The position numbers and the translations under genes are program-made. From Monocercomonoides exilis (lineage: Eukaryota; Preaxostyla; Oxymonadida; Polymastigidae): a DNA stretch of 64,000 nucleotides. Location: the NCBI GenBank assembly GCA_001643675.2, contig LSRY02000039.1, positions 236,001 to 300,000 of the forward strand, in the 5' to 3' direction. Positions 38,501-51,700 of this stretch are shown here, one piece after another; position 1 is the stretch's first letter; every line of letters starts with the position of its first letter. The notes under the pieces are model-generated. The model did not search any database. It was not told the origin of the DNA and saw nothing but the letters and a program-made list of their open reading frames with translations.

Positions 38501-41500
38501 CATGCAACTCAGATCAGATTTGGTTCCTCAAAAAGGCAGATTGTTATTAGAGAGGGATATGAACTGGATGAGGAGATGATGATGGATGGACCAGTTTGGA
38601 ATATCTCATGTGAGGAAAAGGGAATGGTTGTTGATGTGCATGCACCAGCAGAGCTCTCCAATCAACGGCTGCTGAGTGTTTCCACCGAGTGCTCAATATA
38701 CAACATATGCTTCTCTCTTCCTTCTTCTCTCTCAAATGCCCACTCTTTCATCACACTCCCCACTTCCACTTCCTCTCTCACTCTTTCGAACTGCTCATCA
38801 GTGACTTCATCATCTGAGTCAGGGAGTAAGATTGGATTCTGTTTTGTGAGTGTGGTTGGAGGGATATTGAAGTTGGAAATGTTTGAGACAAAAGGAACAA
38901 TGGCATTTTCATCACATTCGTTGATTGAAGGGAAGGGGAGCAGTTTTGTTATGAATTGCGTTGAATGCGTTTTTGAGGGAATCATAAAAGAGAATGGAGA
39001 TGGAGCTTGTATTTGTGTTTGTGCTGAGGACGAGTCAAATACCCATGAATCAGAAAAGAAACAACTGATAATTGACAACTGCACATTGAATGGATGTTGG
39101 GCAAAGGGAAGCAGAGCAAAAGGGGGAGGAATGCATGTGTGTCTGAGAGGCAATGATGAAATGGTTGTGAATGGGTCATCGAAATTTGATGGGTGCTGCG
39201 CAGGAAAGAGGGATGAAGGAGAAGAGGATGGTTTGGGAGGAGGAATTTTTCTATCATTGGAGGATGAGGCAACTCAGTTTGCATTTGGGGATATGAGGTT
39301 TGTGAGGTGCAATGCCTGGAAAGGGAAGAACGTGTTTGTGAATGGGAGCTCTCTGGATGAGGTTGTGGATTCAGCGCATTTCTGTTGGGAGATGAGTGAG
39401 AAGGAAAAGTCATCAATGGAGGAGCTGTGTGGGTGGGAGAGAAGCAGCACAGGGGTTGGGTTTGTGATTCCACTTGTGGTGTATCTGTGGAGCAACTTCT
39501 GTGGGAGTGGATTTGTCGATGGACAGGAAGGAGGAGACTTCAGTAGATGTGGATTTGCTGCTGCTCCATGCAGATCTATCTCCCATCTCATCTCCCTCAA
39601 ATTCACCCCACTCCCTGGAAGTACTTCTGATGATGATGATGGATTGTCCATCTCAGTGTCTCACATTTCCTCACTCACCTCATCCCTTTCCCTTTCGCCT
39701 TCTGTTGAATCAGAACAAATCTCAATGAAATTCATTGGGAAAGACAATGAGTCAGGGATTTGTGTGGGTGATGATCCGGTTGGAAATGAAGAATGGATGA
39801 TCCATTCGACCATCCATCTTTCATTTGAGGTTCTCTCCTTCTGCATCCCAACAGCATTTGCCCATCGCAGAACATTCATCAGATCATCAACATCCTCATC
39901 GTTTCTACAAATGAAACACTGCTCTTTCACCCCTCAAAGTTCAAGCGACTATGTCTCATTCACTTTGTTGAGTGTTTCAGAGGGAAGCATGTTGATTGAC
40001 AATTGTTCACTGTCTTCGCTTTCATCCACTCGCCCATTTCTCCTTGTTTCACATCCTTCTCAATCAATCGCCATTTCCAACATGACAGTCTCGAATGTCT
40101 CGATATCTTCGTGCTCTCTTGTATCATTCGAAAGAATACCATCTCATCTGCCTGTGAATTCATCTGCTCACAACGAAGTGTCTGGCAAGCCTTGTTGTTC
40201 CCTCAAAATCCAATCATCCTCATTTGCCAACGCTACATGCTCTGGTGACTGTGCAAGCATTCTTTGCCTCGGAGTGTTCGATGCGATGGAGAGTGTTGTT
40301 GAGAAGTGCACATTCAGCCGGTGTGTGAGTGAGACGAGTGAGAGGGGAGGGGCACTGATGATGAGTGTGAAGAGCGAGGAATCATCGGTGGAGGTGAGGC
40401 AATGCTCATTCACACTCTGCAGATGTTCAACAGTCACTGGGAGAGGAGGAGGAATGATGTTTGATTGTGTGGATCTCTCATCTCCATCACCAGCTCCTGA
40501 TGAACCATCTTTTCTCCCGCTGAAAATATCAGAAATCCGATTCACAATGAATGATGTATTTGTGGGGAAGGACATATTCATCAACTGCCAGTCGATCGAG
40601 CAGCAGATCAACGAAACACTTTTTTCTCTCGACTTCACCCAGGAATCGCTCCAATCGAACCAGTCCATCTGTGCGAGTGATGCTGATGAGCAGAATGTGG
40701 ACTTAATCCCCTTGATCACCTTCTTGTATGCACCCCAGATCTTTGTGTCTCTTGATTCTGCAGACACTCGCCAGTGTGGATTGTCAACAAACCCCTGCAA
40801 GAGCATCTCATCTGCTGTTCACCACATCCAGCCAGGATTGCTCAATACCATTTTCATCAACACCACATCCACAATCCTCTCAGAAACAACAGTGCATGGG
40901 CTGTCCATCCTGCCTTCAACAAAGCAGCAGGCAACAATCCAACTGAGCATATCCATTCCACACACTGGAGATGCCCAGAGCGTGGTTCTGTTCGAGGATG
41001 ATTGCACAGTTCGCAACAGCTTGATATCATTTGCCTCTTCATTTGAGGCCGCACACTCAGCTGTATTCGCTGAATCGAATGGTGTGTTGGAAGTGTCTCA
41101 GTGCACATTCACAGCAACGGATGCCTCGTTGGAGCTGGATTCACATGTGATAGCTGTTTGGGGAGGAATACTGAAGATGAGCGAGACATCGTTCAGCTGG
41201 CTGTATTTTGCAAAGCCCTTGCTTTTGTTTTCTGATGAATCAGAAATTGTGCTTTTCCAAATGACTCTGGACAGTCTCACATCGACAGCTGATGTTGTGG
41301 CAATTGGATTGAGCGCAAATGTTTCGATTGAAAAAATGAACTGTTCCAACATCTCATTGAATAATGGCTGTCTGATCTCAACGAAAAAAGAAGAGCTGAA
41401 TATGAATGGAAATGGAAGAAGTGTTGAAGACATGGGAAATCTCAGAATATCCATTGCAACATTTGAGAATATTTCATCAAATGAGAACAGCAATAACAAC

Positions 41501-43747
41501 GGGAGTGTTGTGAGAATTGAGAGGAGCAAGACAAGTGTGAATCTGATAAATTGTTCATTTTCTTTTTGTTTGCTTTCAGCTGAGAAAGGAAGCCAGTTGT
41601 CCGTTTCGGAAAGTTCTGATGTTTCAATTGTTTCGTGTCTGTTTGATGGCAAAACAACAGATGATCCAGTCAGCCACCAGAAGAATAATGATTTGGAAGA
41701 AGATGAAGAAGAAAATGACAAAGAACATAACCCATTATGTTGTTGGAATGGATCAGTTGTGGATGTGAAGTCAAGCAATGTAACAATGAAAGACACCACA
41801 ATCAACAACTCAAAGAAAGGAGGACTTTCATTGTCAAATGGAAGCTTGGAGATTTTTGAAGGAAAATATGAGGGAAACAATCCATCGATTCAGAATTATC
41901 CATCAGCAAGAAGGAACATTCTATGTGAAGGCTCTTCAGAATTGAATGTTGTAAGTTTGAAAGGAGGAGATGGAGTGAAAGATAATTCATCGTTGTGGAT
42001 ATTAGATGGAGGATGTTCATTGGAAGGGATTGTCGGAGAAAGAGCATCTCCCTTTTTCATCCCGAAGGTGGAGAGTGTGTCATCTGAGAAGTCTGAAGAG
42101 AAAGTGAATCTTGTGTTCAGAGGATCACTTCTCCTCCCTTGCAATCTCTCATTCGAAACAGTTGCAGCAGAAGGAGATGAAGAGGTGGTTGAGAAGCATT
42201 TGCTTGATGAAAGAGAATTCATATCAGAAGAAGAGGTTCATGGGTCTGTTCCTGTAGAAACAATTGAAGGAGTGGCAAGTGGAGCAGAAGTGTCAGTTTG
42301 CATTCTGTTTGGAAATTCTGATTTGCCTTCATCAACTGACCCATTCATTCTCAAAAATAAAAGTGAGCACAAATCAAATGGAGATGACAAATTAGTTGAA
42401 GGAGGAAAAGGATCAAACTCTTTTTGGGTTATTATTGCGATTGCATGTTCAGTAGTAATTGTTTTACTGGTAATAATTGTTGCATTGGTAGTTCGATGGA
42501 GAAAGCAAAAGAGAAGGACAGAAGAACTGGAAGTTATTGTGAATGACACAGTGAGGAAGGATCCAAAGGCGTTTGAGATGGTGACGATGGAGATGTCACC
42601 TGAGGAGCAGTGGAGGAGAGCAGAAAGAGAAGCTGAGAAGAAGAATGAGGAGAGGATAAAGAAGAGAGTGTATGAGAATAGCTTGGGACATTCAGAGTCA
42701 TCGGAGCATTTGTTGAGTGAGAGTGGCTCCACTGAATACATATTGGGAAAAGATTCAGACAAGATTCCTGATTGGGCATTGGAAAAGGTTGAAGAAGAGG
42801 AAATTAGAAAACAGACTCCATCACCATCAATTTCTTCAACACGTTCAACTGACACAGAATCAACATTTGTTCGAGGAGAAGATCTGTGTCCAACTACCTC
42901 ATCGATGTCGAATCTGGTAGATGCAATGGCCTGCTCATCTCCTCATGAGAAGTTGATTGTTGATCTGAGGGATTCGATGTTCATGCTGCTGCATGGACGG
43001 AATAAGACAAAGGAGATGGCGATTGGCACTCTTCAACAAAGAGAGCAGACAGCTGCTCAGATCCTGTTCTGGGTGGCTAATCTCGCGCTACACTCATTTG
43101 AAGAAATGGAAAACGGATTATCTTCTTTGGCAAATCTGAGTCCTCATATCATTCTGTTCTCAGAGCATATGGTCATCTGTATCGCTCTTCACTCTGATTG
43201 CTCATCAGACTCAGATACCTCTTCCATCTCTTCATCAACTGTTGTGACGTCTGCTAGCGATGATGATGATGATGATGATTCCCTGCCCTCATCTGCCTTT
43301 GAGGAGGAGGATGATTTCAAAAAAGAGTGTCTAAGGTGGAAGGCACCAGAGCTGCTGATCAACAAGAAGATGGGAGCAACAAAGGAGTCAGTGGTGTTTT
43401 CGATTGGGATGATGCTGTGGGAGTGCTTGACACTTCGGATCCCATTTGGAGAGTATGAAACGGAAGTTGCCGGACAGAAAATAATCAACGGAGAAAGGCC
43501 AGATTTTGATCATATAAGACACTCTTTGTTGTCGCATTATATCGAGACGTGCATGTCAAGTGATACGTCTAAAAGGCCAACACTAATGAACATGAAACGT
43601 GAGTTTATTTCACGTTTTCCTGGGGGCGGTCACACAATGACAATGAGCGACGCGATAGATTTCTATGACAGATCCGGTGTTGCAAATGTGGAAAGCAATA
43701 AACAATCGGAAAAGATTGAAATTGAGAATTCAGAAATATCGTATTGA
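35548..43747 (+). CDS. Beta-helix surface protein with TM anchor and cytoplasmic pseudokinase
   Basis: Two exons (35548-36564, 36671-43747) give 2697 residues; ATG 35548 follows an upstream in-frame TTG. The N-terminus (F-F-V-L-F-F-L-C-T-T-F-H) is a signal peptide. About 2200 extracellular residues show right-handed beta-helix (pectin-lyase-like) character. They carry Gly-rich G-G-G-I/M-x turns, many Asn-x-Ser/Thr sites and a recurring C-G-x(4-6)-P-C-x-S/T-I motif that starts each helix unit (e.g. near 38460, 39550, 40775). A single TM helix lies at about residues 2257-2280 and is followed by R-W-R-K-Q-K-R-R. The cytoplasmic part (about 2425-2660) is kinase-like. It keeps R-W-K-A-P-E, F-S-I-G-M-M-L-W-E and R-P-T, but the HRD Asp and Asn are replaced (L-S-P-H-I-I-L-F) and there is no DFG or Gly loop, so it should be catalytically dead. 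Likely a surface receptor or adhesin. Paralogue at 55345. Confidence 0.85.
36565..36670 (+). other. Intron of the beta-helix gene (106 bp)
   Basis: GTTTGATTCG ... TTATTACAG, phase 0. Removing it joins C-I-F-E to N-C-T-C-S-R-W-G-G-A-I in one frame, which restores a beta-helix turn. Confidence 0.85.
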
Positions 43748-46700
43748 ATGATTCCACCCATTTTTTTGTCACTGCAAAATCGAATCCTATGAAAGATGTT
43801 AAGAGACAACTAGAAATTTGTTGGCTTATACAATCAAAACAGAAGCATTGAATTCATCATGGATAATAACATATTCGAAAAGTGAATATGGTGAAACAAG
43901 AAATAGAATATGAGCAAGCTTTTGCTTAAGGGAGCTTGAAAAGCATATTTAATGAAGGTGGAAAATTGTTTATTTTCTTTCAATTCGGAAGAGTTGGAAA
44001 AAATGTGTAATCTGACTAGGATTTATCTTCATTTGTGATTTTGTTATCGCATCAATATATCCATGTCATATTTTTTGTGTAATGCTTTTTGAAATAAATG
44101 ATATAATTTCATCTTCATTCCAGTTAATCAAAAATAATTTTTTTTATGGAAAAAATATTCCAAATTTTGAAATTTTAGCTTCTCGAAAGCAACCCCTTAT
44201 TTGAAATCCTTATGAAATTAATTCATTTTGGTCGACGATTTGCAGATCATGAAATAATAGTTACAGCAACTATGCTCTTAGAAAAACAATGGAAATTGAT
44301 TTGTAATCAGCATAGGAATAAAATGAATTTTCGGTTGGTTACTTAGAATGTTGTATCTTTCATTTTGCGTAAAACTTTTGAGAAACCAATTAATATGTTT
44401 TTCAAAATAATTGAAGCAGAAATGCATTTCTTAAATTTCCGCTTTTAAGAACGTTTGGTCATAGGATTATTGATTGATAAATGGAAATGAAATGCCAGTT
44501 CAATTGTACTGAAGGGATTTATAATCTGTTATCATTTAGTAAATGTGAAGACTGCTATGAAAAACAATAAACTGCTGCAAAAACAACATGAACACTTGTT
44601 TTATCAAAGTTCAAAATGCCATTGATTCGACAATCCATGTGCCAAGAGCAAACGATAAAAAAATAGGTTTCAAACAGATTTTCAGATTGTTTTTGAGTAT
44701 TTCTGGTTCGTCAAACACACAAGCATTAACAAGAAATACGAATGTTTCCACATTTGATCTGATAACAAATCTTTCCGAATATTGTGTTCATGTCAAAAGC
44801 TTTTCTATGAAGAAACTTTTAAAAAGAAATTGCAACTATTTGTTTCTTCACCAAATGCGAGTGTTTCTGATGCGCTTGTCAATCCGATAAATAAGTGAAG
44901 AAAAAGTTTGTTCCAGAAGTTATTGACATAAATGCTTCAATTCATTTTAGAAAAGTGCAATTTGAACCGAAATGATTCCAACTGTTGATGGCATGGAATT
45001 TTCAGCCCAACAGGTGAGAAGTACGCTATTACTGAGGCTCCCAAGTAAAAATTCACTCATCTAAAGCAGTGAAGGTTAAATATCAACTCTAACAGATTTA
45101 TTTCAGTCAGAGTTTGAATGAAATGTTTGTTTGCTGATTAACGTGCAAATTTCCAAAGTAAATTCGCTGAAAATAATTGCAGATAAAGAATGTGTATCTC
45201 ATTTGCGCAAGCAAGAAAATTCTATTTGAAATAATGTTGTCATTGTAGAGGCGGAAGAAGAATGAAGGTTCGTCAATTCTCTTCAAATTGAAATTGCTTA
45301 ATAATTGTCCTCGTCAGCGTAGTCTGAATAGCAGAGCTGCTGTGATAGTTGAAAAGGTGTTGTTCATCTTTGAAAAGAAGAGTTTAAAATATTTTGAGGA
45401 AAATAAGCCTTTATCTGAAATTCAAAAAGTTAAGAAAGAAGAAGTACTAAACGAGCAGCACTTTCACAGTGAGAAAGAAAGTTTCGTTGTGAAATCATGA
45501 TTCATTTTGGGCAGATAACAAAACGATGCTTGAATGAGTGGCTACAACAGTGAAGACTGAAATGAAAAAAAGGAAAATTCATTTGAAGTTGATTAGAAAT
45601 ATGTGACAAGTAACAATTAATATGAAAGATAAAGTTATTCCTGAATGAGCATTCTTTCTCTAAAACTTCTGCTTCTTCTCTCAGAAATTTTGATAATTTG
45701 TCATTTTTGTTGATTTCATTTTGGCTTGTCGAATTATTTACAGATGTTGTTATCTCTTGAAACATAAAAATAATGTTGATTCACATAAAGTTGTGCATTC
45801 TTTCGTTTCAACGAAAAGAAGTTGACAAGATCAAGGAAGTCTTCGTATTTAAGCTGAAGCAAGTGTATTTCTTAAAAAAATTCCTGAAGATTATGATGAA
45901 AAAATGTATGTCTCTCTGAATTGCAAAATCGTTTTGATTCATTGACAAAATTTCTTATGGCTTTCAATCCAAACGAAGTCGATGAAGAACATTTATGAGC
46001 TAGCAATGAAGTATATTTGTGAAGAATCAATATTACAAAGGACGGGACTCTGAAGGACAAAATGTCAACACCGAGAATCAGAAAAGATGCCCGCGATATA
46101 TTCAACGAAATATTACAACTTCGTTATGATCTTGACGCATTGTATTATATAATCTTCATATGCGCATAAACTGTTGCACAATCAAGGCATCTCAAGAATG
46201 TGAAAGTGGAAATAATTGTAATGTTGTTGTTGGAGAAGAGGATTCGAGATATCAAGAAACAACAGTTGATCAAATGGAAGCGTCAGAGTAGTTAAATCAC
46301 ATTCATTATCAGAATCTAAAAGCTTTCAAATGGCAAGCGTGGGAATAATAATAATAACGCGTTGCAGTTGGAGAAGAAAATAGCAAAACGATAGACCGTT
46401 CTTCTTGTTATCGATGTGTGAATGCTCCGTTATTGTGCAATTCATCTGTTTCTCGTTTGCATTCCTGACAAATGACATATGATAAGTGTTATGTTGGAGT
46501 CAGAAACCTTTGCAAGATGATGAATCCATCTTTACAGCTACCACTGTGATGTTGGGTTGGGTTGTGTTGTTTCTGTTATAATTTTCCATAAATTGTGAAG
46601 AATAACTCGCTTTTGAAATAAAGATATTTCTGAAGAAATTCATAGAGCTTGCTTTCAGCGCAAAAAGCATTCTGATTCAAAAGTAGCTCGAAGTCAATAT

Positions 46701-48756
46701 TCATTAGAGCTAAACAATGCGAAGTTGATAAAGCTTCAAAAGCTGATTCAAATGTCAGTGATCATCTCAAGGTGAAATTGTTATATAAAATTGCATTGAA
46801 GGTAAAAATAATTCGCTGTTTGATTTTGTATCTTTGTTGAGATTCGTAATCGCATTAGCTCGAACATTTTCAGCTTAAAAGCAAATAAATGGGAAATCTT
46901 TCCATTTTTCGTGAGAAAGAGATAATCGATTTAAATCTTATTTAACAGCACGTTTCAATAAGGTGGAAGGCTTGTGGCATATTGCAAGTTCATGTTTGAC
47001 TACTAATTTACATATAAAGTATTCGTCTCTGCTTCTTCTCAAAGCTTTCAAACAAAATCCGCTCTGCATGCTTCATTCAATTTTAAATAAAGCATTTTCT
47101 CTTTGTAAGACTTCGATCTTTTTTGCGTTCAAATAACGTTGCATCATGGGATTTACGTTTTTGTTTCATTTGAAAGAGCAAAAAATGATGAAATGACTGA
47201 TCGATGAAAGATCAAAGATAATAAGAACGACAAAGGAAATGGACAGGTAAATTTTGTTGCTTCTTATAATAAAGACAAATAAAGAGGTTCATTGTATCTA
47301 CAAAAGGCAATAGGTTATTAAAGTGTTTCAAAAGTCAATAATTCCAACATTTTGTTCCTTATGGTGTAAATCTTCATTACTTTTTCTATAAGAGTTATAA
47401 TATATAAATTGAATATTGTTTAGGATAATGGAAAATATTCTAATGTTAAAGATTCTTCTTTTGAACGACTACTTCCATGCGTTTCCGCTTTCATTTAAAT
47501 AGTAATATAAAAAGTCAACAGAATAAATGTATTGTTCATCAGTTAAAAATATTCGAAACATGAAATTTATGGCTAACTTTTCGCAGAAGAAAGCAGTGTA
47601 AATTGTTCAATAATCATCGTCAACAAATGCAAGATAAATAATAATTATTGAAACAAACGATTGCTTAAAAAAAAAGCATTGGCTGTGAAATCATCCAAGT
47701 TCCAAGTAAATAAAAGCAGTGCAATTGTAGTTTTGTTGTAAATGTTTTTATTGATGTGCTTTTAGATAATTACATTAAGAAATAATTAGATCTTGAATAA
47801 ATAAATCCCTTGAAACATAACAACAAATAGAAATCAACTAATAGCTAATACGTTTGAACGTAAACATATTTTGAATTTTTGAGATTTCATTTGTTTCGGA
47901 ATGAAGTTTAAAACAAAGAATATTTTTATGATTATTTAGCTATGGAAATTGATCGAGAATCTTTGCAAGAAATAGCCAAATATTACAATAATGTCAAAAA
48001 GAAAAAAGGAAAGAAAGAAAATTGGAGCAAAATGAAATAATTGAAGTTAAGCTTGTAAAACAGAATCAAGATTGTGTTTTTTCGAAATAATAAAAGTTGG
48101 TTGCTGAGTAATAAGGCTGAAAAGTTTTCCCAAGCTGGTGATTTGGTCAGTATATCAAAATGTTGATAATTATATGATTTGAATTAGCTCAACGATTACA
48201 AATAAATTCTATTTGATAAATTTATTTGTTTTTGTGAGATTTCTATTTTTTTTTTTTTTTTATGATTGATTGATAACATTATGAAAAAATCACAATTTAT
48301 TAACACGTTAAAGGTTTCTTAATATGAAAAAAATTTAAACATTTTATATCAACTTCACAATTTATATCTTTGAAAATTGATCAAATTCCCTAAATAATCT
48401 GAATTGACAATCATCCAAAGACCGTTGACAAGTTGATTTGGTTATGACATCAGCGGAAACTAAATCAGTTGCCAGTTTCGGAAATGATGATAGAACAACT
48501 GTACCATATGCGAGATTCGGATCATTCGATCAATTGTTTCCTATTCTTTTGTTGTGATTTATAATTTTGATATTTTCGAAATATTTCAGTTTATTTTCTT
48601 TTTTTTATGGATATAAAGTGGTATGCCTTACTATTGCACCTTATTTTAAGATTGAAAATTTTCATTAGCATTCAAAACCTGTAACCACATCATTTATTAC
48701 TGTTTGCGGTGCTCTAATGTCTTTTCAGTGGCTTTTTCTTTCAATGCGTCGAAGTG
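43748..48756. other. Long gene-poor interval
   Basis: About 5 kb with no supportable gene. The short frames (e.g. 44588-44890, 45288-45500) lack recognisable features. A plus-strand stretch at about 46040-46170 (K-D-A-R-D-I-F-N-E-I-L-Q-L-R-Y-D-L-D-A-L) has coding character but is enclosed by stops, so it may be old gene debris. A ctaat...cttttcag sequence at 48714-48728 resembles an intron 3' end just before the next gene. Confidence 0.5.
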
Positions 48757-51700
48757 ATGTTCCACATTTACACTTCTATGAAGTTTATCGTCGTATTGGG
48801 TTTGAAGTTATTTCTTTTTCATTGCCTTTTACAAGTTGTTTTCAGTCTTTATTTCGATCCTTCATTTTATTCCCCAAGTTTTATTTCATTTATCGTATTT
48901 TTCGTAATTGCAAGCGTTGGAACTTTGTTAACGCTTATTCTTGGGGGAATCATTTGTTTTCTTATTCGAAGAGAAGCTCGAATAAGCCACATTCTACATT
49001 CGTGCTCTGATAATCTTGGAATTGTGATTACCCACCCTCTTACTTGCCCGTTTGTCACTCTTCTTACAAAACCTCTTAGTTGCTTGCTGACGTCAACACG
49101 TACAGAAAATATGACTTACTGTGTTGATGGAGCAGCTTTACCTCTGTCAATTATTGGAATAATTATGATATTTATTTTAGTTACATTTACCACTACCTAT
49201 AGATTTTTTGTTTTTGACCCACAAATGAAAACTCCATCGATCAATTCGTCGAGAAAAGGAATTTTTTTTTCAGTTTTACAAGTTACTAATGTATTAGCAA
49301 CGTTTATATGTACTTTGTTCCAGGAATGGCTTCCTATGGTTTCAAGCATCACGCAAATCATATTGTTTGGGATGCTAGCAACACTTCACATCTATTACCT
49401 GCCTCACACGTCCCTTGGAGGCAACATGATATTTGGTCTTGCGTACTCTGTGTCCAGCTCCTGTGGAGTCATCTCGCTCCTGATGCCTGTGTTTGATTCT
49501 CTCGCTGCGAAGTCTCCTGCCCTGGGCATAGCGTTGTTCTATCTGTGCTGGCTGGTGACTGGAATCGTCGTCGGCGGATGTGCCGTGGCTGTTGTGAAGA
49601 AGCGGCACATGTCGATGCAGCTGATTGATCCCATCGTGGAGGAGGTGATGAACTCGTCTGCTGACCGGTTTCTCCTGTCTGACAGAGAACTGGACAGAAG
49701 TGCAGCTGAACAAGACTACGAGCGAAGGAAAAAGGCTCTGAAGAAAGTTGTCACTGGGTTTTCAGTCACTTTTGATGAAGTCACAGTCGAGCACAGGTTC
49801 TCCAGCCAGTTGACTTCCTCCACTGCATCGCTGCCTTCCTACCAGCCCCAGTTCGGGATGTCGATGATTCCTTCCCAATCAACTTCGCCTCTTCCGTCTT
49901 CGTCTATGTTTTCGTCTTCATCAACACCCTCGCTCATCACCGCCTATCAAAACAGCTCGGCACCGCACCACTTTACCTCGCAGTCGAATTTGGCATCTTC
50001 TTCGTCCGTCTCATCGCTTGCCTCATACTCGACGTTCCTGGCCAACCAAAACGAGATTGTCGATGCGCTGCTCCGGAAAGTCAAGTCACCGGGGCAGATT
50101 TGGCACTCGCTCGAATTTCTGTCCAATCCGGCATTCAACAAAGAAGGCGTGGTTGTCTCCTTTGTCAACACTTTCTTTATCCGGGCGCTGAAAAAAGAGC
50201 GCTTCGCCACATCCGCTGAGCTGTATATATCATATGCCTTATTCCTCCACAACTTTCTACCGTCGCCTCAGAAGATGGCTATCCAGCTGCAGAAGGCCTG
50301 TGAATTGTATCCCGGGTGGACCAGCCGCTGGGTTATTTGGACGCTCACAAAGGAGCTGGAGTCGCAGATAGGCGGGAGAGGCTATGCTGGTAGCGGCGGT
50401 GGGATGCCTGCTGGGATGATTGGAGGGTACGGGCAGCTTGGAGAAGGGAGCCAGAGCACAACAGACAGCACGATGCAGCTGTCGTCGATCTCAAACAGCC
50501 GGATGCAGCTGGCGCAGGCGCAGAAGCATTACGATCTGGCAAAGGCGCATGTGTTCCGGATGTGGTCGTTTCTGTCGCGCCGCGTGGTGGATGTGAACAG
50601 CGTAATGCGCCACGCGGTGAAGGCAGTGCACTTCGAGAAGCTGGCAGACGACGTGTACATGCAGACGCTGGAGCAGAACCCGAGCAACCCGAATGTGATG
50701 CGCAAGCTGGCGCTGCTGCTGCGCGATGTGTATGCAGACGACGAGACTGCCAACCACCTGCTGCACGAGGCAGATGTGATTGAGGAGGAGACGCTGATGG
50801 AAGACTACGTGGACACGGATGAGTCCATGACAACGGAATATGAAGAGATGAGCACAGGGACAGAACAACAAGGAATTGGGCATGGCGCAAAGGGGATGCA
50901 GAAGCAGATGGGTGGTAATGTGTATGGTGAAATGGGCAAATCAGCAGAGGAAGTGTGGGACGATGCACTTGCAAAGGAAGGAGGTGGCAACGGAGCAGGA
51001 AGCAGCGGGGGTGGAGGGAATAATTACTTCCAGATGAGAGGGAAAGCCAAAGAGAGCCGCCTCCAGCGCAACAAGGCGGCGAAAAGGGGCGACAAAACTC
51101 GGAGGATGTACGGATTGAAGCGCCCAGGGAATTTAACAGAAAACATTTTGAAGAAGAACAACAACAATTCAATGAAAGTGATGATGCCAATGTTGCTATT
51201 TGGGATAGTTGTGGTTGCTGGTCTGTTTATTGGAGCTTATTTGCAGACGACAGTGCGGTTTAACAGAGCACTTGATTCAGTTGTGTGTGAACGGTTAGCG
51301 ATTTCAATGAACAGAAATTTCAACCATCTTGTAGAGCTGGCAACGAACAACGTGGCAATGGTTGAAATGTTCGACATCACGCAGAATTTGCCCATGTTTG
51401 AAATTGTGAAGGAGAATACTGTGAAGGCTGCGAAGCTTATGAAGGACACAGCAGCCAGCCAGACGCAGTTGTACCATCAGATGGAGGACAGCTGGGTGTG
51501 GAAGAACAAGATGTCTGCGTGGATTGTAGTTGAGCACGACGAAGTGACAGAAACACTCACTGCTTTTTATTCCACAAAGATGAATGTGCTATCGCTGCTG
51601 AGTTGGATCAGCGATGTGGTTCTGGAGCTTGTTGATTTGGACATGACATCACACGAATCGCAGGAGATGTTCCACACTCTGTCTGCTTCGCTGGTTGTGG

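Noticed and set aside
44588-44890. 100-codon plus-strand frame as a gene
   Set aside because: No domain, signal peptide or neighbouring support. Length is within chance for this DNA.
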